From an uncultured Lachnospiraceae bacterium (GTDB taxonomy: Bacteria > Bacillota > Clostridia > Lachnospirales > Lachnospiraceae), in the NCBI GenBank assembly GCA_910587935.1, contig CAJUNP010000005.1:43909-107908 (forward strand): 64,000 nt of DNA, read 5' to 3'. Made by a program: the position numbers and the translations under genes. The notes beneath the pieces were generated by a model. The model ran no database searches, had not been told where the DNA came from, and saw nothing but the letters and a program-made list of their open reading frames with translations. Of this stretch, positions 1-9,371 are shown one piece after another. Within the stretch, counting starts at the first letter, position 1, and every line of letters starts with the position of its first letter.

Positions 1-1952
1 AATGGAATCCGATCTCTCATCCGGACAATAATGCCGAACGAAGGGCAAAAGTTTTAAACCATATGCTGGAGGAGGGATATATCACACAGGCAGAATTCGA
101 CGAAGCTCTGTCCGATAATGTATACGAACGCATCAAGCAGGTTAATGAAGTCGTACAGAGTAATGAAACCACTTCTTATTTTGTGGATGCCGTTACGGAA
201 CAGGTTTACGAGGATTTGATCGCGGCAGGCAAAAGCGATACCAGCGCTTATTCCATGATTTACAGCGGCGGCCTGAAAATTTATTCCACGCAGGACCCTT
301 CCATTCAGCGTATTGTTGACGATGTTTTCACCAACGAAGAAAATTTCCCGTCCGGTACGGAATGGCTTTTAAGTTACCAGCTGACTATCGAAACAGCCGA
401 CGGAGAAAAACATAATTTCGGTTCGGAAACGTTTCAGACGTACTTTAAAGAGCAGGAAGACCGCAAATTTGACTGCCTTTTCGATTCTCAGGACGAAGCG
501 CGGCAATACGCGGAAACATACAAAAACGCCATGTTAGCCGAAACCGGGGGTGAAATGCTCGCCGAAAACATCTCCCTGACGCCGCAGCCCCAGGTTTGTA
601 TGACAATCGAAGACCAGTCCACAGGATATATAGTTGCCATTGTAGGCGGCCGGGGTACAAAAGAAGGCAGCCGGACTTTAAACCGGGCAACTTCTTCCAC
701 CCGTTCACCCGGTTCCACGTTTAAGGTACTGGCCGCTTACGCACCGGGACTTGACAACGCAGGCCTGACTCTCGCAACCGTGCGAAACGATGCGCCTTTT
801 AATTACAACGACGGCACTCCCGTCAACAATTATGATAATTCTTACCGCGGACTTTGTTCCATACGTTACGGTATTCAGGAATCCCTGAACATAGTCGCGG
901 TAAAGAACCTGACCGTTATTACGCCGCAGCTGGGCTTTGACTACCTGCAGAATTTCGGTTTTACAACCTTAGTAGCCTCTAAACAGGTCGGCGACGAAGT
1001 GAAATCCGATATTGTACAATCGCTTGCTCTGGGCGGCCTGACAAACGGCGTTACAAACTATGAATTAAACGCGGCTTATGCCTCGATTGCCAATCAGGGA
1101 ACTTATATTAAACCGAAATTATACACGAAAGTTGTAGACCGCAGCGGAAACGTCATTCTGGATAACACCCAGCCGGAAAGCCACCGTGTAATTAAAGAAA
1201 CGACTGCCTTTTTACTGACCGACGCCATGCAGGACGTTGTCATGCACGGCACTGCCACCATGACAAACTTTGGCGGTATGGCCATTGCAGGAAAAACAGG
1301 CACCTCCAACGACTATAACGACGTATGGTTCGCCGGATTTACCCCCTACTATACGGCGACGGTCTGGACCGGTTATGACTGTAACGGAAGGCTCCCCAAA
1401 GCGGACCGGAATCTTTCCAAGTCTCTCTGGAGACTTGTTATGCAGGAAATTCACAAAGATCTGCCCAATCCCGGCTTTCCTTCACAGCCGCAGGGAATCG
1501 TTACCGCCACAGTCTGCTCCAAATCCGGGAAGCTTCCCATTGCGGGATGGTGTGACGGAGCTTTGACAAATGAATATTTCGAAGAAGGCACCGTTCCTTC
1601 AACTACCTGCGACGTTCATTATCAGGGGAATTACTGCCAATACAGCGGCCTGCCGGCTACGTCTCTTTGTCCGTTCCAGATCGCAGGAATTATTGAACTG
1701 ACTCCCATAGAAGATCCGGCTCTTCAAAAAGGCTCCAACACCTTGAATCCGGATGGCAGCACTACTCCTACTACCACGATTGATCCGGAAACAGGCGAAA
1801 CGGTTCCGATTGTAACGCACCTGTGTCCGCACAACGAAGCGTTCCTTGCCGATCCGAATTATGAAGCCATTTATCAGCAGCAGCTTCAGGAGATTCTCGC
1901 TCGTTCCGCACCTCCACCGGAGGCGCCGCCGGAAGAGACTCCTGCACAATAA
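1..1952 (+). CDS. Class A penicillin-binding protein, C-terminal part (5' end outside window)
   Basis: Cell-wall synthase; the visible part is the end of the glycosyltransferase region plus the transpeptidase domain that cross-links peptidoglycan outside the membrane. The frame is open to the first base (W-N-P-I-S-H-P-D-N upstream of the Met at 63), and this stretch matches the end of the transglycosylase domain, so the gene is cut by the window edge and the Met at 63 is not its start. Counting from that Met, the transpeptidase motifs are SPGSTFK with catalytic Ser218, SLN at 274-276 and AGKTGTS near 416. The tail is Pro/Thr rich (SAPPPEAPPEETPAQ), usual for PBP1A-like proteins of Clostridia. 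A strong terminator follows nine bases after the stop. Confidence 0.95.
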   Translation, partial: WNPISHPDNNAERRAKVLNHMLEEGYITQAEFDEALSDNVYERIKQVNEVVQSNETTSYFVDAVTEQVYEDLIAAGKSDTSAYSMIYSGGLKIYSTQDPSIQRIVDDVFTNEENFPSGTEWLLSYQLTIETADGEKHNFGSETFQTYFKEQEDRKFDCLFDSQDEARQYAETYKNAMLAETGGEMLAENISLTPQPQVCMTIEDQSTGYIVAIVGGRGTKEGSRTLNRATSSTRSPGSTFKVLAAYAPGLDNAGLTLATVRNDAPFNYNDGTPVNNYDNSYRGLCSIRYGIQESLNIVAVKNLTVITPQLGFDYLQNFGFTTLVASKQVGDEVKSDIVQSLALGGLTNGVTNYELNAAYASIANQGTYIKPKLYTKVVDRSGNVILDNTQPESHRVIKETTAFLLTDAMQDVVMHGTATMTNFGGMAIAGKTGTSNDYNDVWFAGFTPYYTATVWTGYDCNGRLPKADRNLSKSLWRLVMQEIHKDLPNPGFPSQPQGIVTATVCSKSGKLPIAGWCDGALTNEYFEEGTVPSTTCDVHYQGNYCQYSGLPATSLCPFQIAGIIELTPIEDPALQKGSNTLNPDGSTTPTTTIDPETGETVPIVTHLCPHNEAFLADPNYEAIYQQQLQEILARSAPPPEAPPEETPAQ

Positions 1953-1960
1953 CAAAAAAG

Positions 1961-2003
1961 ATACCGCCAAGTCCTCATTATGAAGGATTGGCGGTATTTT
2001 TTT
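1961..2003 (+). terminator. Rho-independent terminator after the PBP gene
   Basis: Ten-base arms ATACCGCCAA (1961-1970) and TTGGCGGTAT (1988-1997) followed by a T run to 2003. Confidence 0.9.
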
Positions 2004-2038
2004 GTTACAAATTTTTTTATAGAAAACTGATTAACAAA

Positions 2039-2317
2039 TCACACATTTTTGATCTCATTGATCTTCTCATTCAATGCTTCCTTGCCCTCCCTGGCATTTT
2101 TAATGGCTGTACATTGTTTGACAAAGATTTCTTCCGGTTTGTCTCCGAAGCTCTCATAATATATCTTTCCGATTTCAATGTAGTTCTTTCTGATTACCTC
2201 CTCACAGGTATGTATCTGACTTTTTAAACTTGCAACCTCTGCCAGTTCCTTTGCCTTGTCCGTAGCGCTTTTTCCGACGTTTGTAATCGTCTCTCCTACT
2301 TTTTCAAAAAAATCCAT
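2039..2317 (-). CDS. Small helical protein, hypothetical
   Basis: A 92-residue protein starting MDFFEKVGET, predicted mostly alpha-helical with no membrane segment. It resembles the small uncharacterised proteins of Clostridia with a GKIYYE-type segment, which often precede a zinc ribbon; no ribbon is present here. The start at 2317 is chosen because GAGG sits seven bases upstream, whereas the in-frame ATG at 2329 directly abuts AGGAG and lacks spacing. Function unknown. Confidence 0.7.
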   Translation of the reverse strand: MDFFEKVGETITNVGKSATDKAKELAEVASLKSQIHTCEEVIRKNYIEIGKIYYESFGDKPEEIFVKQCTAIKNAREGKEALNEKINEIKNV

Positions 2318-2442
2318 TGTATACCTCATCTCCTATCATCAGGCTTCTTTACTATTGCTATCGCTTTAATTTTATACTTTTCCCCTCTATTATGCAACAT
2401 TTTTCCTGCATGTTCACAAATCTTTTAGAAATCACTTCCCGT

Positions 2443-2922
2443 TCATCTGACCGGACAGTAAAATATGGATAATCTATACCGTTTTTTTTCCTGTCCGAAA
2501 AATTCCGCCGTCTGTTCGGTAAGGGAAATATAGTAATCATTTGTCACAATTGCTGATAGGTGATTTTTGAGCGGATACGATCTGCCATCTGTCTGATTTA
2601 TTAACGCCATCGCACGATACGCGTCTTCACTTAATAAGTCACCGGTTATATACTGCCGTTCCCGGTTCATCTCTCCCATAAAAATGATTTTACCGTCCTG
2701 ATTTGCCAGGATGATATTATACAAAGCGCCTTTTTTCCCTGGCATACCCGGTGAATTCGTTTCGGACGTAAACGGAATAATTTCTCCGGTTTCCATATTT
2801 GTAAGCGCCCAATCTTCAACATGTCCTCCCGTATGAGAAGCGGTCCAAAATGCAATCAGCGCGGAACACACCAGGCTTCCTGCAAAAAGTATACCTGTCC
2901 AGATTCCAAAACCTTTTTTCAT
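2443..2922 (-). CDS. Membrane-anchored or secreted hypothetical protein
   Basis: 159 residues. It starts MKKGFGIWTG and has one N-terminal hydrophobic segment (about residues 6-28) with no clear signal-peptidase site, so it is probably a single-pass membrane protein with an outside domain. No family recognised. AAGG and AGG lie upstream of the start. It ends about 125 bases before the 92-residue gene on the same strand. Confidence 0.65.
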   Translation of the reverse strand: MKKGFGIWTGILFAGSLVCSALIAFWTASHTGGHVEDWALTNMETGEIIPFTSETNSPGMPGKKGALYNIILANQDGKIIFMGEMNRERQYITGDLLSEDAYRAMALINQTDGRSYPLKNHLSAIVTNDYYISLTEQTAEFFGQEKKRYRLSIFYCPVR

Positions 2923-3048
2923 TATAAGCCTGTTCCTTCCTATTATACATCTATGAATAAATGTATCCGATTAAAATAAATATATTATATATTTTATCGT
3001 TTTAAATCCAATAGGTCAATGGATATATCGCATCAAATCCATTAACTG

Positions 3049-3087
3049 AAAACCACTTATAACATACAATCAAATAGAGGTGGTTTT
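3049..3087 (+). promoter_or_regulatory. Hairpin that can mask the ribosome site of the XRE gene
   Basis: AAAACCACTT (3049-3058) can pair with AGGTGGTTTT (3078-3087) over ten positions with one G-U pair. The second arm contains the Shine-Dalgarno sequence of the gene starting at 3089. The loop is 19 bases. Seen in sequence; a regulatory effect is inferred. Confidence 0.5.
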
Positions 3088-3088
3088 T

Positions 3089-3397
3089 ATGTATGAGGAT
3101 TTCTTTTTCCAGCGTTTAATTGAATTACGTATGCAGAAAGGCGTATCAGCCAGAGAAATGAGTCTGGCTCTTGGTCAGAACGCAGGATATATCAGTAATA
3201 TTGAAAACAGAAAATCTTTTCCTTCCATGAATGGGTTCTTTTATATTTGTGAATACTTTGAAATCACTCCGCAGGAATTCTTTGATGAAGGAAATATTGC
3301 TCCCACAGAAATGCGAGAACTTTTTCAGTATGCACGGAGCCTGAACCGGTCTAAGCTGGAGAGTCTTGTCACTATCGCCAAAGCGCTTACAAAATAA
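3089..3397 (+). CDS. XRE-family helix-turn-helix regulator
   Basis: 102-residue cytoplasmic DNA-binding protein with one HTH_3 domain at about residues 8-62 (GVSAREMSLALGQNAGYISN, then IENRKSFPSM) and a short helical tail. Start at 3089 (MYEDFF) fits the AGAGGTGG site five to seven bases upstream; a GTG at 3080 lies inside that site. It stands alone, divergent from the membrane protein at 2443-2922, so it may control that intergenic region. Targets unknown. Confidence 0.85.
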   Translation: MYEDFFFQRLIELRMQKGVSAREMSLALGQNAGYISNIENRKSFPSMNGFFYICEYFEITPQEFFDEGNIAPTEMRELFQYARSLNRSKLESLVTIAKALTK

Positions 3398-3421
3398 TGT
3401 ATATTAAGCAAATATATATTG

Positions 3422-3469
3422 CACCGGCCGCCGGAAACAGGAACGCCCGTTTGTTTCCGATGACCGGTG
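3422..3469 (+). other. Long imperfect stem-loop downstream of the XRE gene
   Basis: Nested inverted repeats: CACCGG (3422-3427) with CCGGTG (3464-3469), and GGAAACA (3433-3439) with TGTTTCC (3452-3458). No T run follows, so it could be a weak terminator or a structured 3' end. Confidence 0.45.
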
Positions 3470-3616
3470 TTTGATAAAATGCGCTTAAAAATACGCATTT
3501 ATTCAATTTTTCTTTAAAAGAGTAGTGAAAATATTAAAAAGCTATGGTATAATGGTTGCTGATAAGGCAGATATGAATATTTTTCAACAATTATTTACAA
3601 AAGGAATGAACTGACG

Positions 3617-3907
3617 ATGGAACAGCCACTTTATACTTCATTAAAAGTAAATAATGAGATTCAATTATGTGAAATATCTGACATGGATATAAAAAGTAAA
3701 ATTGAACGGGTTCTTCTTCAAAACAGGATCTCCTATTTTGTCAGATGGAATAAAGCCGGATTATTCAGAAGGAGAAGGGAATCCTGCATTTTCTGTATTA
3801 ACGACAACGACAGAAATCTTGCCGAAAATTCCATTCGTGCTCTTGGCAAAGACGTGGCAGACAAAGTGGAATTTATATTAAGTAAGTCTTATTGTGATTT
3901 CTTTTAA
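3617..3907 (+). CDS. Small cytoplasmic protein, hypothetical
   Basis: 96 residues, starting MEQPLYTSLK after AAGGAATG. It has a mixed alpha/beta pattern with a basic patch (LFRRRRES) and the pattern CIFCINDNDRNLAE, loosely like small signal-transducing DUF2007 proteins; that likeness is weak. It sits just upstream of tRNA-Thr. Function unknown. Confidence 0.65.
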   Translation: MEQPLYTSLKVNNEIQLCEISDMDIKSKIERVLLQNRISYFVRWNKAGLFRRRRESCIFCINDNDRNLAENSIRALGKDVADKVEFILSKSYCDFF

Positions 3908-3995
3908 TCCGGTAGTTTTTTTTGTTGACAAAGCTTATCCAAATTGATATAATGAATTCCGGTGGTTGGAGATATCCTTTAATCACAATGTAAGT

Positions 3996-4068
3996 GCTGC
4001 TGTGGCTCAGTCGGTAGAGCGTCGCATTGGTAGTGCGGAGGTCACGGGTCCGATTCCCGTCAGCAGCT
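3996..4068 (+). tRNA. tRNA-Thr (anticodon GGT)
   Basis: Full cloverleaf: acceptor GCTGCTG (3996-4002) with CAGCAGC (4061-4067), D arm GCTC...GAGC, anticodon arm TCGCA-TTGGTAG-TGCGG with GGT in the loop, and T arm ACGGG-TCCGATT-CCCGT. Discriminator base T. The 3' CCA is not encoded. Confidence 0.97.
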
Positions 4069-4269
4069 TTTGTTAGATATGGCTGGAAGCCTTAGTTTTA
4101 CAGGGTTTTCAGTTTTTTATTTCCCCTTATCTGTGATTACACTTTTTACATTATTTTACTCTGTTTTAACATATCATTCTTATCTTCCACCCCATTTGCA
4201 AGTCTCTAAACCGCTTATATTTACCCATTTTCCGGTTATACTAATTGTATCAATATTCAGGAGGTCACA

Positions 4270-4440
4270 ATGAAAGCAACTGATAAAGATAAACATATCC
4301 CCACTGTTCCGAAAGGAACCTGGGAAAGCGGTATTAATAATGAGAAGAAAAAACATTCTCCCAAACAGCACCTTAACGATATTACCACCGACATCCAGGG
4401 AAATGGATACCCGGTATTTCAAGAAAATCGGGACAACTAA
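4270..4440 (+). CDS. Small hydrophilic protein (56 aa), hypothetical
   Basis: Short gene with an excellent ribosome site (AGGAGGTCACA-ATG). The product starts MKATDKDKHIPTVPKGTWES and is charged, with no membrane segment. Family not recognised. It ends inside a hairpin shared with the opposite-strand gene at 4451-4651. Confidence 0.6.
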   Translation: MKATDKDKHIPTVPKGTWESGINNEKKKHSPKQHLNDITTDIQGNGYPVFQENRDN

Positions 4441-4450
4441 AGCGTCCCGA
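4428..4450 (-). terminator. Terminator between convergent small genes
   Basis: TCGGGAC (4428-4434) pairs with GTCCCGA (4444-4450). Read on the minus strand the stem is followed by ATTTTCTT, which fits termination of the TetR/66-aa transcript. Confidence 0.6.
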
Positions 4451-4651
4451 TTACATATGCGCTGTCGCATTCGTTAATAATTCCAGCCTGCACTCCCCGC
4501 TCTCCCAGTTCTTAAAACTGTCAGAGACAAACATCAGGCATTCCCGCAGATTATAGTCCTTCGAACCATGCCCAAAAGCAACGCATCTATTCGGCCCTGC
4601 CTTTACATACTCCATCATTTCTCCTATATCCATTCGCTGCTTTACACGCAA
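4451..4651 (-). CDS. Small hypothetical protein (66 aa) coupled to the TetR gene
   Basis: The reading frame overlaps the end of the TetR gene by ten bases and would begin at a TTG preceded by AGGGG, suggesting translational coupling; an ATG at 4633 is the alternative start but has no clear ribosome site. The product contains GPNRCVAFGHGSKDYNLREC and has no recognised domain. It is the last gene of the RND-TetR transcript. Confidence 0.5.
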   Translation of the reverse strand: MRVKQRMDIGEMMEYVKAGPNRCVAFGHGSKDYNLRECLMFVSDSFKNWESGECRLELLTNATAHM

Positions 4652-5289
4652 AATTCCCCTATAATCCCCTGATATGTCAGCTCCCTCATCTGCCTGATAT
4701 CCACACTGCGGGAATAGACCGGACGATCCTCCTCCTTAAAATCCGCCAGCGCCGCATAAGTAAGCAGCCTGGCGCATATCGTATATACAATGTAGGAAAT
4801 CGGATACTCCTTTTTTAATTCCCCGGACTCCATTGCCCGTACGATAATCCTGTCCAATACGTCTAAGGGTGTCTTGGCGTTCCCGCTGTGCACGGTCTGC
4901 TGCAGATAAGTACTGATCTGTGAAGACCCTAACAGAAGGTGAACCACCCGCAAAAGACATTCATTTTCATGCAGATTCTCATCGATCAGATCAAACAGAT
5001 ATGTGATCTGTCCCGCAAAGTCTTCCTGCTTCTGAAGCATGTCTTCAACTTCTGCCAGAAACCGGTTCAGGTAATACAGAATCCCTCTGATAATGACCTC
5101 TTCCTTACTTTCAAAATAGTCGTATGCCGTTCCCTTTCCGATACCGGCCCTTTGCGTAATGTCCGATACCTTCAAAGTATTTACATCTACATTCTCATTT
5201 AATAAGTCTATCACAGCTTTGTATAAAAGTAAAACTTTTGGAGATAATTGCCCGCCGTTTTCCGCTTTGCTCCACATCCATTTCTTCAT
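4642..5289 (-). CDS. TetR/AcrR-family transcriptional repressor of the RND pump
   Basis: 215 residues. The N-terminal helix-turn-helix lies at about residues 25-65 (KVSDITQRAGIGKGTAYDYF, then ESKEEVI), followed by a helical ligand-binding domain. The start follows AGGAG with six-base spacing. It begins nine bases after the RND gene stop in the same transcript, so it is likely a co-transcribed autoregulator that senses a pump substrate. Its probable operators are the inverted repeats at 9372-9387 and 9417-9432. The family call is firm; the target is inferred. Confidence 0.88.
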   Translation of the reverse strand: MKKWMWSKAENGGQLSPKVLLLYKAVIDLLNENVDVNTLKVSDITQRAGIGKGTAYDYFESKEEVIIRGILYYLNRFLAEVEDMLQKQEDFAGQITYLFDLIDENLHENECLLRVVHLLLGSSQISTYLQQTVHSGNAKTPLDVLDRIIVRAMESGELKKEYPISYIVYTICARLLTYAALADFKEEDRPVYSRSVDIRQMRELTYQGIIGEFCV

Positions 5290-5298
5290 TCCAAACTC

Positions 5299-8200
5299 CT
5301 ACTTCCCGTTATTACTCTTCGAAAATTTTTTCACCTTTTTTCTGGTAAGCAGATCGTATACGCAGGGAATAACAAGCAAAGTCAAAAGAGTTCCGTAAAG
5401 CAGCCCCCCAATCGTAACGGTCGCCATCGGTTTCGCCATCTCCGATCCCATATCATTGCTGAAAACCATCGTAGACATCGCAAGAATGGTTGTCAGCGCC
5501 GTCATAAGCACCGGCCTTAACCGGGTTCTTCCGGCTGTCAGAATCGCTTCTCGCTTTTCCATACCCGCTAATCTCAGCTGATTAATGTAATCGATCAATA
5601 CAATTCCGTTATTAACGATAATACCGGACAACATGACAAAACCAATCATAGCGATTACGCTAACCTCGCTTCCCGTAAAAAACAATCCCAGAAGACCGCC
5701 CGTAAACGCCAGCGGAATCGTAAACATGATTATAAAGGGATGCAGCAGCGACTGAAATTGCGCTACCATAATCAAATACATAAACACCAATGCCAGAACC
5801 AGCATCAGCACCAGCTGTTCCATAGCGTCGTTAATCGTCTCGTTTTCACCGGAAAATACCAGCGAATAGCCTTCCGGCAGTTCATAATCCGCAAGCCGTT
5901 CGTTCAGCACACCTGATACCAGTCCCACATTATAACCGTCTGCAATGGATGCCGAAACCTCTACATAACGAGTCTGTTCGTCACGCTGAATGGAAGACAG
6001 GCCTTCCGTGTTTTCAAATGTTACGATCTCCGAAAGAGGTACGTCCACGGTTTCCTGTTCTTCTCCCGTTCCCTCAACGGTCAGCTCCCTGATCAGCTCC
6101 CTTGTAAGCGCCGCGTCATTTCCGTTTATAACGTAAATTCCATAATCCTTTGCGGCCTCCTCCAGAGACGCCGCCGACTGGCTTTCCGCCAGTTTGGGCT
6201 GAATCTGCGTAAAAATCTGCGCTATGGTCAGGCCATATTCCATGGCCTTTTGCTTATCCACTATGATACGCAGTTCTTCCGTAGTTTCCTCCATCCCGTC
6301 CGAAACCTCCGCCGTGCCTTCTACGCCTTCTACAATAGCGGCTATTTCGTTGGCTATTTCCTGTATTTTGTCAAGATCGCGCCCGCGGACCTGTATACTG
6401 ATTCCGCTGCCCCCCAAAGTGCTCATATCCATATTGGACGTATCGACCGTAATTTCCGCGCCTAAATCTTCCGACCGTTCCATAATCAAAGAAGCGATCT
6501 CTTCATTGCTCAGGGTCTTTTCTTCTTTTGTCGTCACGTATACGGAAGCAGCGTTCACCGGTCCTTGCGAACCGCCGCCCATTAACATGCCCATGGACGA
6601 ACCGCCCGTCATAGCCCCCACATCGGCTACGTCTTCGATTTCCATAATCCTCTCTACCAGCGTATCCGTAACGACTCTCACATCTTCAATCGTCGCGTCT
6701 TCCTCCAACTGCACATTCACGCTTAACTGCGTGCTGTCCATAGATGGCATAAACGCCGTTCCTCTTGACATTGCCGCTGCAAAACTGATTCCCAGCAAAA
6801 GTATAACAACCAAAAGCACCGCCGGTTTCATTTTCAGACACAGGGCCAGCACTTTTTCATAGCCTGCAGTCATTGCGGAAAAGAACCTGCTGTCCTTGGG
6901 ATTCTTCGTTTTGTCCAAAAGTTTCGACGACATCGCCGGCACAACAGTTAACGCAATCAGCAGGCTGGCGAGAAGCGAATAGGCAATGGTCAATCCCATA
7001 TCCACAAACAACTGTCTGGTAATGCCTTCCGTGAAAACAATCGGCGCAAAAACACAGACGGTAGTCAGGGTGGAGGCGACAATGGCTCCGGAAACTTCCT
7101 TCGCGCCTTCTACGGCGGCCTCTTTTATACCGACGCCTTCGCTTCGCAAACGATAAATATTTTCAATAACCACGATAGAATTGTCAACCAACATACCGAT
7201 ACCGAGAGCCAGACCGGACAAGGAAATAATATTTAACGTAACGCCGCTGAAATACATGCAGACAACCGCCGTCACCAGACTAATCGGAATCGAACAGGCT
7301 ATTACAACCGTAGGCTTCACGTCTTTTAAAAACAGCACCAGAATCAGAATGGCAAGAAGCGCACCCCAAAGTACGTTTCCCACAATTGCATCCATAACAA
7401 GATCGATATAGATTCCCTGGTCCATAAGCGCCGTTAAAGTAAGGTCCGGATTTTCTCCCATCAGCCTTTCAAAACGATCCGCAAGCTTTTTGGAAACGTC
7501 TCCGGTGGAATACCCGGTCTGCTTCTGAATCGTAAGCATTACGCCGGGAGTCCCGTTAATATTCGTATAAACTTCCGCGGAATTATCCGTATAAAAAACA
7601 TCCGCTACCGCTTCCAATGTAATAATATCCACGCCGTCCATATGTAAATTCAAAAGGGGAAGTTTCTTTAATTCTTCCAGATCCTCCGGCTTGTCACCAA
7701 TACGGATCATATAATCCAAGCCGTCTTCATGCACATAACCTGCGGGCATGGAAAAATTCTGTGCCGTAAGCAGCGATTTGACGGTATCCACGGTCAGTAC
7801 CTCCGTCATATCCGCGCTGTCATACGCATCTTCCTTTGCTTCCGCCAACTGCTCTTCCCCGTCTTCAATCTGCTCCAAAGCGTCCTGCAGCTGTTCTTTT
7901 CCGGACTCCAGCTGGCTTTCCGAAGCTTCCAGCTGAGTCTTGGCCGCATTGATCTGGTATTCCCCTAATTCAAGCTGGGTATTGGCATTGGAAAATTCAA
8001 TGGACGCCGTCAGCCTGCCCTGGCTTAATTCTAACAGTCCCTGATCAACCGTCGCTATCTGCGTATTGATTTCACTTAATTGTGTATTCAGTGCGGCTAT
8101 GAAAGCTTCCGCTCCCAGCGTGTTGGTATTGGCGTTTAATGCATCCGCCAGATCCTGCAGTTTTTTGCCGGCTCCCTCATGGGTAACGCTTAATTCTTCC

Positions 8201-9342
8201 AACTGCTTGTCTAACGTTCCGATAATTCCCGCCTTAATTGTGTCCCAGTCTGCTCCCATGGCTTCGCCGGCGGCAATTGCCCCCTGAATCATCTGTCTGA
8301 TTTCCTCCGGCAATTCCGGCGACTGCAAAAACAGATTAGCCTCCTCGATCGTCGATAAAGCGCCTATACCGGCTTTGAGAGTTTCAAGCTGCGTCATGGC
8401 CTCTTCCAGCTTCGCCACTCCGGCAGCCGCCTGCTTATACCCGTCCTGAAGCTGCTTAATCGTAGCAATCTGCGTGGTTATGGAAATCTTTGCGGCTTCC
8501 AAATCCGCCTTTGCGGTCAGAAGCTGTTTTTCCGCTTCCGCAAGCTGTGCGGAGGTCGCCGTTTTCTTATTATCCAATTCCGTCTTTCCGGACGTCAGCT
8601 TATCTTCATTTTCCGTCAGTTCCGCTTTCCCGTCCGTAATTTTCTTCTGTGCGTCGTTTAATTCTTTTTGATTTTTTGCTATTTCGTCTCTTCCCTCGGA
8701 AAGCTTTTCTTCCTGCTCTTTCATGGCCTCGTCGATGGAAGCATATATCTGACGATTGATTGCATCTATTTTATCCTGGCGGATCACAACGTTAATGCTC
8801 TCGTCGATCAGACCGGACGCGGAAGCCGACGCTACGCCTTCGAGGCTTTCAATCTCCGGTATAATCTGATTCTGCACATATTCGCTGACCTGGGCATTAT
8901 TCATCCCTTCCACGCCCACAGCGGCAATCATAACCGGAAGCATATCGGGATTCAGCTTCATCATTATGGGATTCCCTACGGAATCATCCCAATAGCTTTT
9001 AAGCTGATCCAGATTCTCTCTGATCTCCAGAGTAATCGCATTCATATCCGCCGTCTGGGTAAATTCCAAAACTACCATGGAATAATTCTCGCTGGATACG
9101 GAACTGATATTTTCAATATTGCTTACCGTAGCCATGGACGATTCGATCGGCTTGGTTACCGCCATTTCCACAGTCTCCGGACTGGCCCCCACATATGTCG
9201 TCATAATGACTACATAGGGCAGGTTAATACTCGGCAGAAGATCTGCCGTCATACGTGTAAAAGACACAACCCCCAGTACGATTACCAATACAACCCCCAC
9301 CAGTACGGTATACGGTTTCTTTACGCTGAACTTAGAAATCAT
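5299..9342 (-). CDS. RND-family efflux permease with long coiled-coil insert
   Basis: Proton-driven exporter of the AcrB/HAE1 type in the cytoplasmic membrane, 1347 residues. The N-terminal segment KKPYTVLVGVVLVIVLGVVS is TM1; the porter domain is interrupted at about residues 200-510 by Glu/Lys/Gln-rich heptad repeats (for example EEKLSEGRDEIAKNQKELND), and then come the TM bundle, a second porter half and TMs 7-12. TM4 carries GMLVDNSIVVIEN where AcrB has LVDDAIV, so one of the two relay aspartates is Asn. Start at 9342 (MISKF) follows AAAGGAC; an upstream ATG at 9429 lies inside the promoter. No membrane-fusion or outer-membrane partner is nearby, as expected in a Gram-positive; the coiled coil may replace the adaptor (inference). 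Confidence 0.93.
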   Translation of the reverse strand: MISKFSVKKPYTVLVGVVLVIVLGVVSFTRMTADLLPSINLPYVVIMTTYVGASPETVEMAVTKPIESSMATVSNIENISSVSSENYSMVVLEFTQTADMNAITLEIRENLDQLKSYWDDSVGNPIMMKLNPDMLPVMIAAVGVEGMNNAQVSEYVQNQIIPEIESLEGVASASASGLIDESINVVIRQDKIDAINRQIYASIDEAMKEQEEKLSEGRDEIAKNQKELNDAQKKITDGKAELTENEDKLTSGKTELDNKKTATSAQLAEAEKQLLTAKADLEAAKISITTQIATIKQLQDGYKQAAAGVAKLEEAMTQLETLKAGIGALSTIEEANLFLQSPELPEEIRQMIQGAIAAGEAMGADWDTIKAGIIGTLDKQLEELSVTHEGAGKKLQDLADALNANTNTLGAEAFIAALNTQLSEINTQIATVDQGLLELSQGRLTASIEFSNANTQLELGEYQINAAKTQLEASESQLESGKEQLQDALEQIEDGEEQLAEAKEDAYDSADMTEVLTVDTVKSLLTAQNFSMPAGYVHEDGLDYMIRIGDKPEDLEELKKLPLLNLHMDGVDIITLEAVADVFYTDNSAEVYTNINGTPGVMLTIQKQTGYSTGDVSKKLADRFERLMGENPDLTLTALMDQGIYIDLVMDAIVGNVLWGALLAILILVLFLKDVKPTVVIACSIPISLVTAVVCMYFSGVTLNIISLSGLALGIGMLVDNSIVVIENIYRLRSEGVGIKEAAVEGAKEVSGAIVASTLTTVCVFAPIVFTEGITRQLFVDMGLTIAYSLLASLLIALTVVPAMSSKLLDKTKNPKDSRFFSAMTAGYEKVLALCLKMKPAVLLVVILLLGISFAAAMSRGTAFMPSMDSTQLSVNVQLEEDATIEDVRVVTDTLVERIMEIEDVADVGAMTGGSSMGMLMGGGSQGPVNAASVYVTTKEEKTLSNEEIASLIMERSEDLGAEITVDTSNMDMSTLGGSGISIQVRGRDLDKIQEIANEIAAIVEGVEGTAEVSDGMEETTEELRIIVDKQKAMEYGLTIAQIFTQIQPKLAESQSAASLEEAAKDYGIYVINGNDAALTRELIRELTVEGTGEEQETVDVPLSEIVTFENTEGLSSIQRDEQTRYVEVSASIADGYNVGLVSGVLNERLADYELPEGYSLVFSGENETINDAMEQLVLMLVLALVFMYLIMVAQFQSLLHPFIIMFTIPLAFTGGLLGLFFTGSEVSVIAMIGFVMLSGIIVNNGIVLIDYINQLRLAGMEKREAILTAGRTRLRPVLMTALTTILAMSTMVFSNDMGSEMAKPMATVTIGGLLYGTLLTLLVIPCVYDLLTRKKVKKFSKSNNGK

Positions 9343-9371
9343 CTCACTTTGTCCTTTCGGTTTTCTTCCGT

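Noticed and set aside
3617..3907. Assignment of the 96-aa protein to DUF2007
   Set aside because: Only a loose pattern resemblance; left as hypothetical.
4070..4273. 67-codon frame directly after tRNA-Thr
   Set aside because: It starts at the tRNA end without a ribosome site and overlaps the well-started gene at 4270.
6224..6862. 212-codon frame antisense to the RND gene
   Set aside because: Ser/Ile/Thr-rich low-complexity product, no ribosome site, fully covered by the real RND gene.
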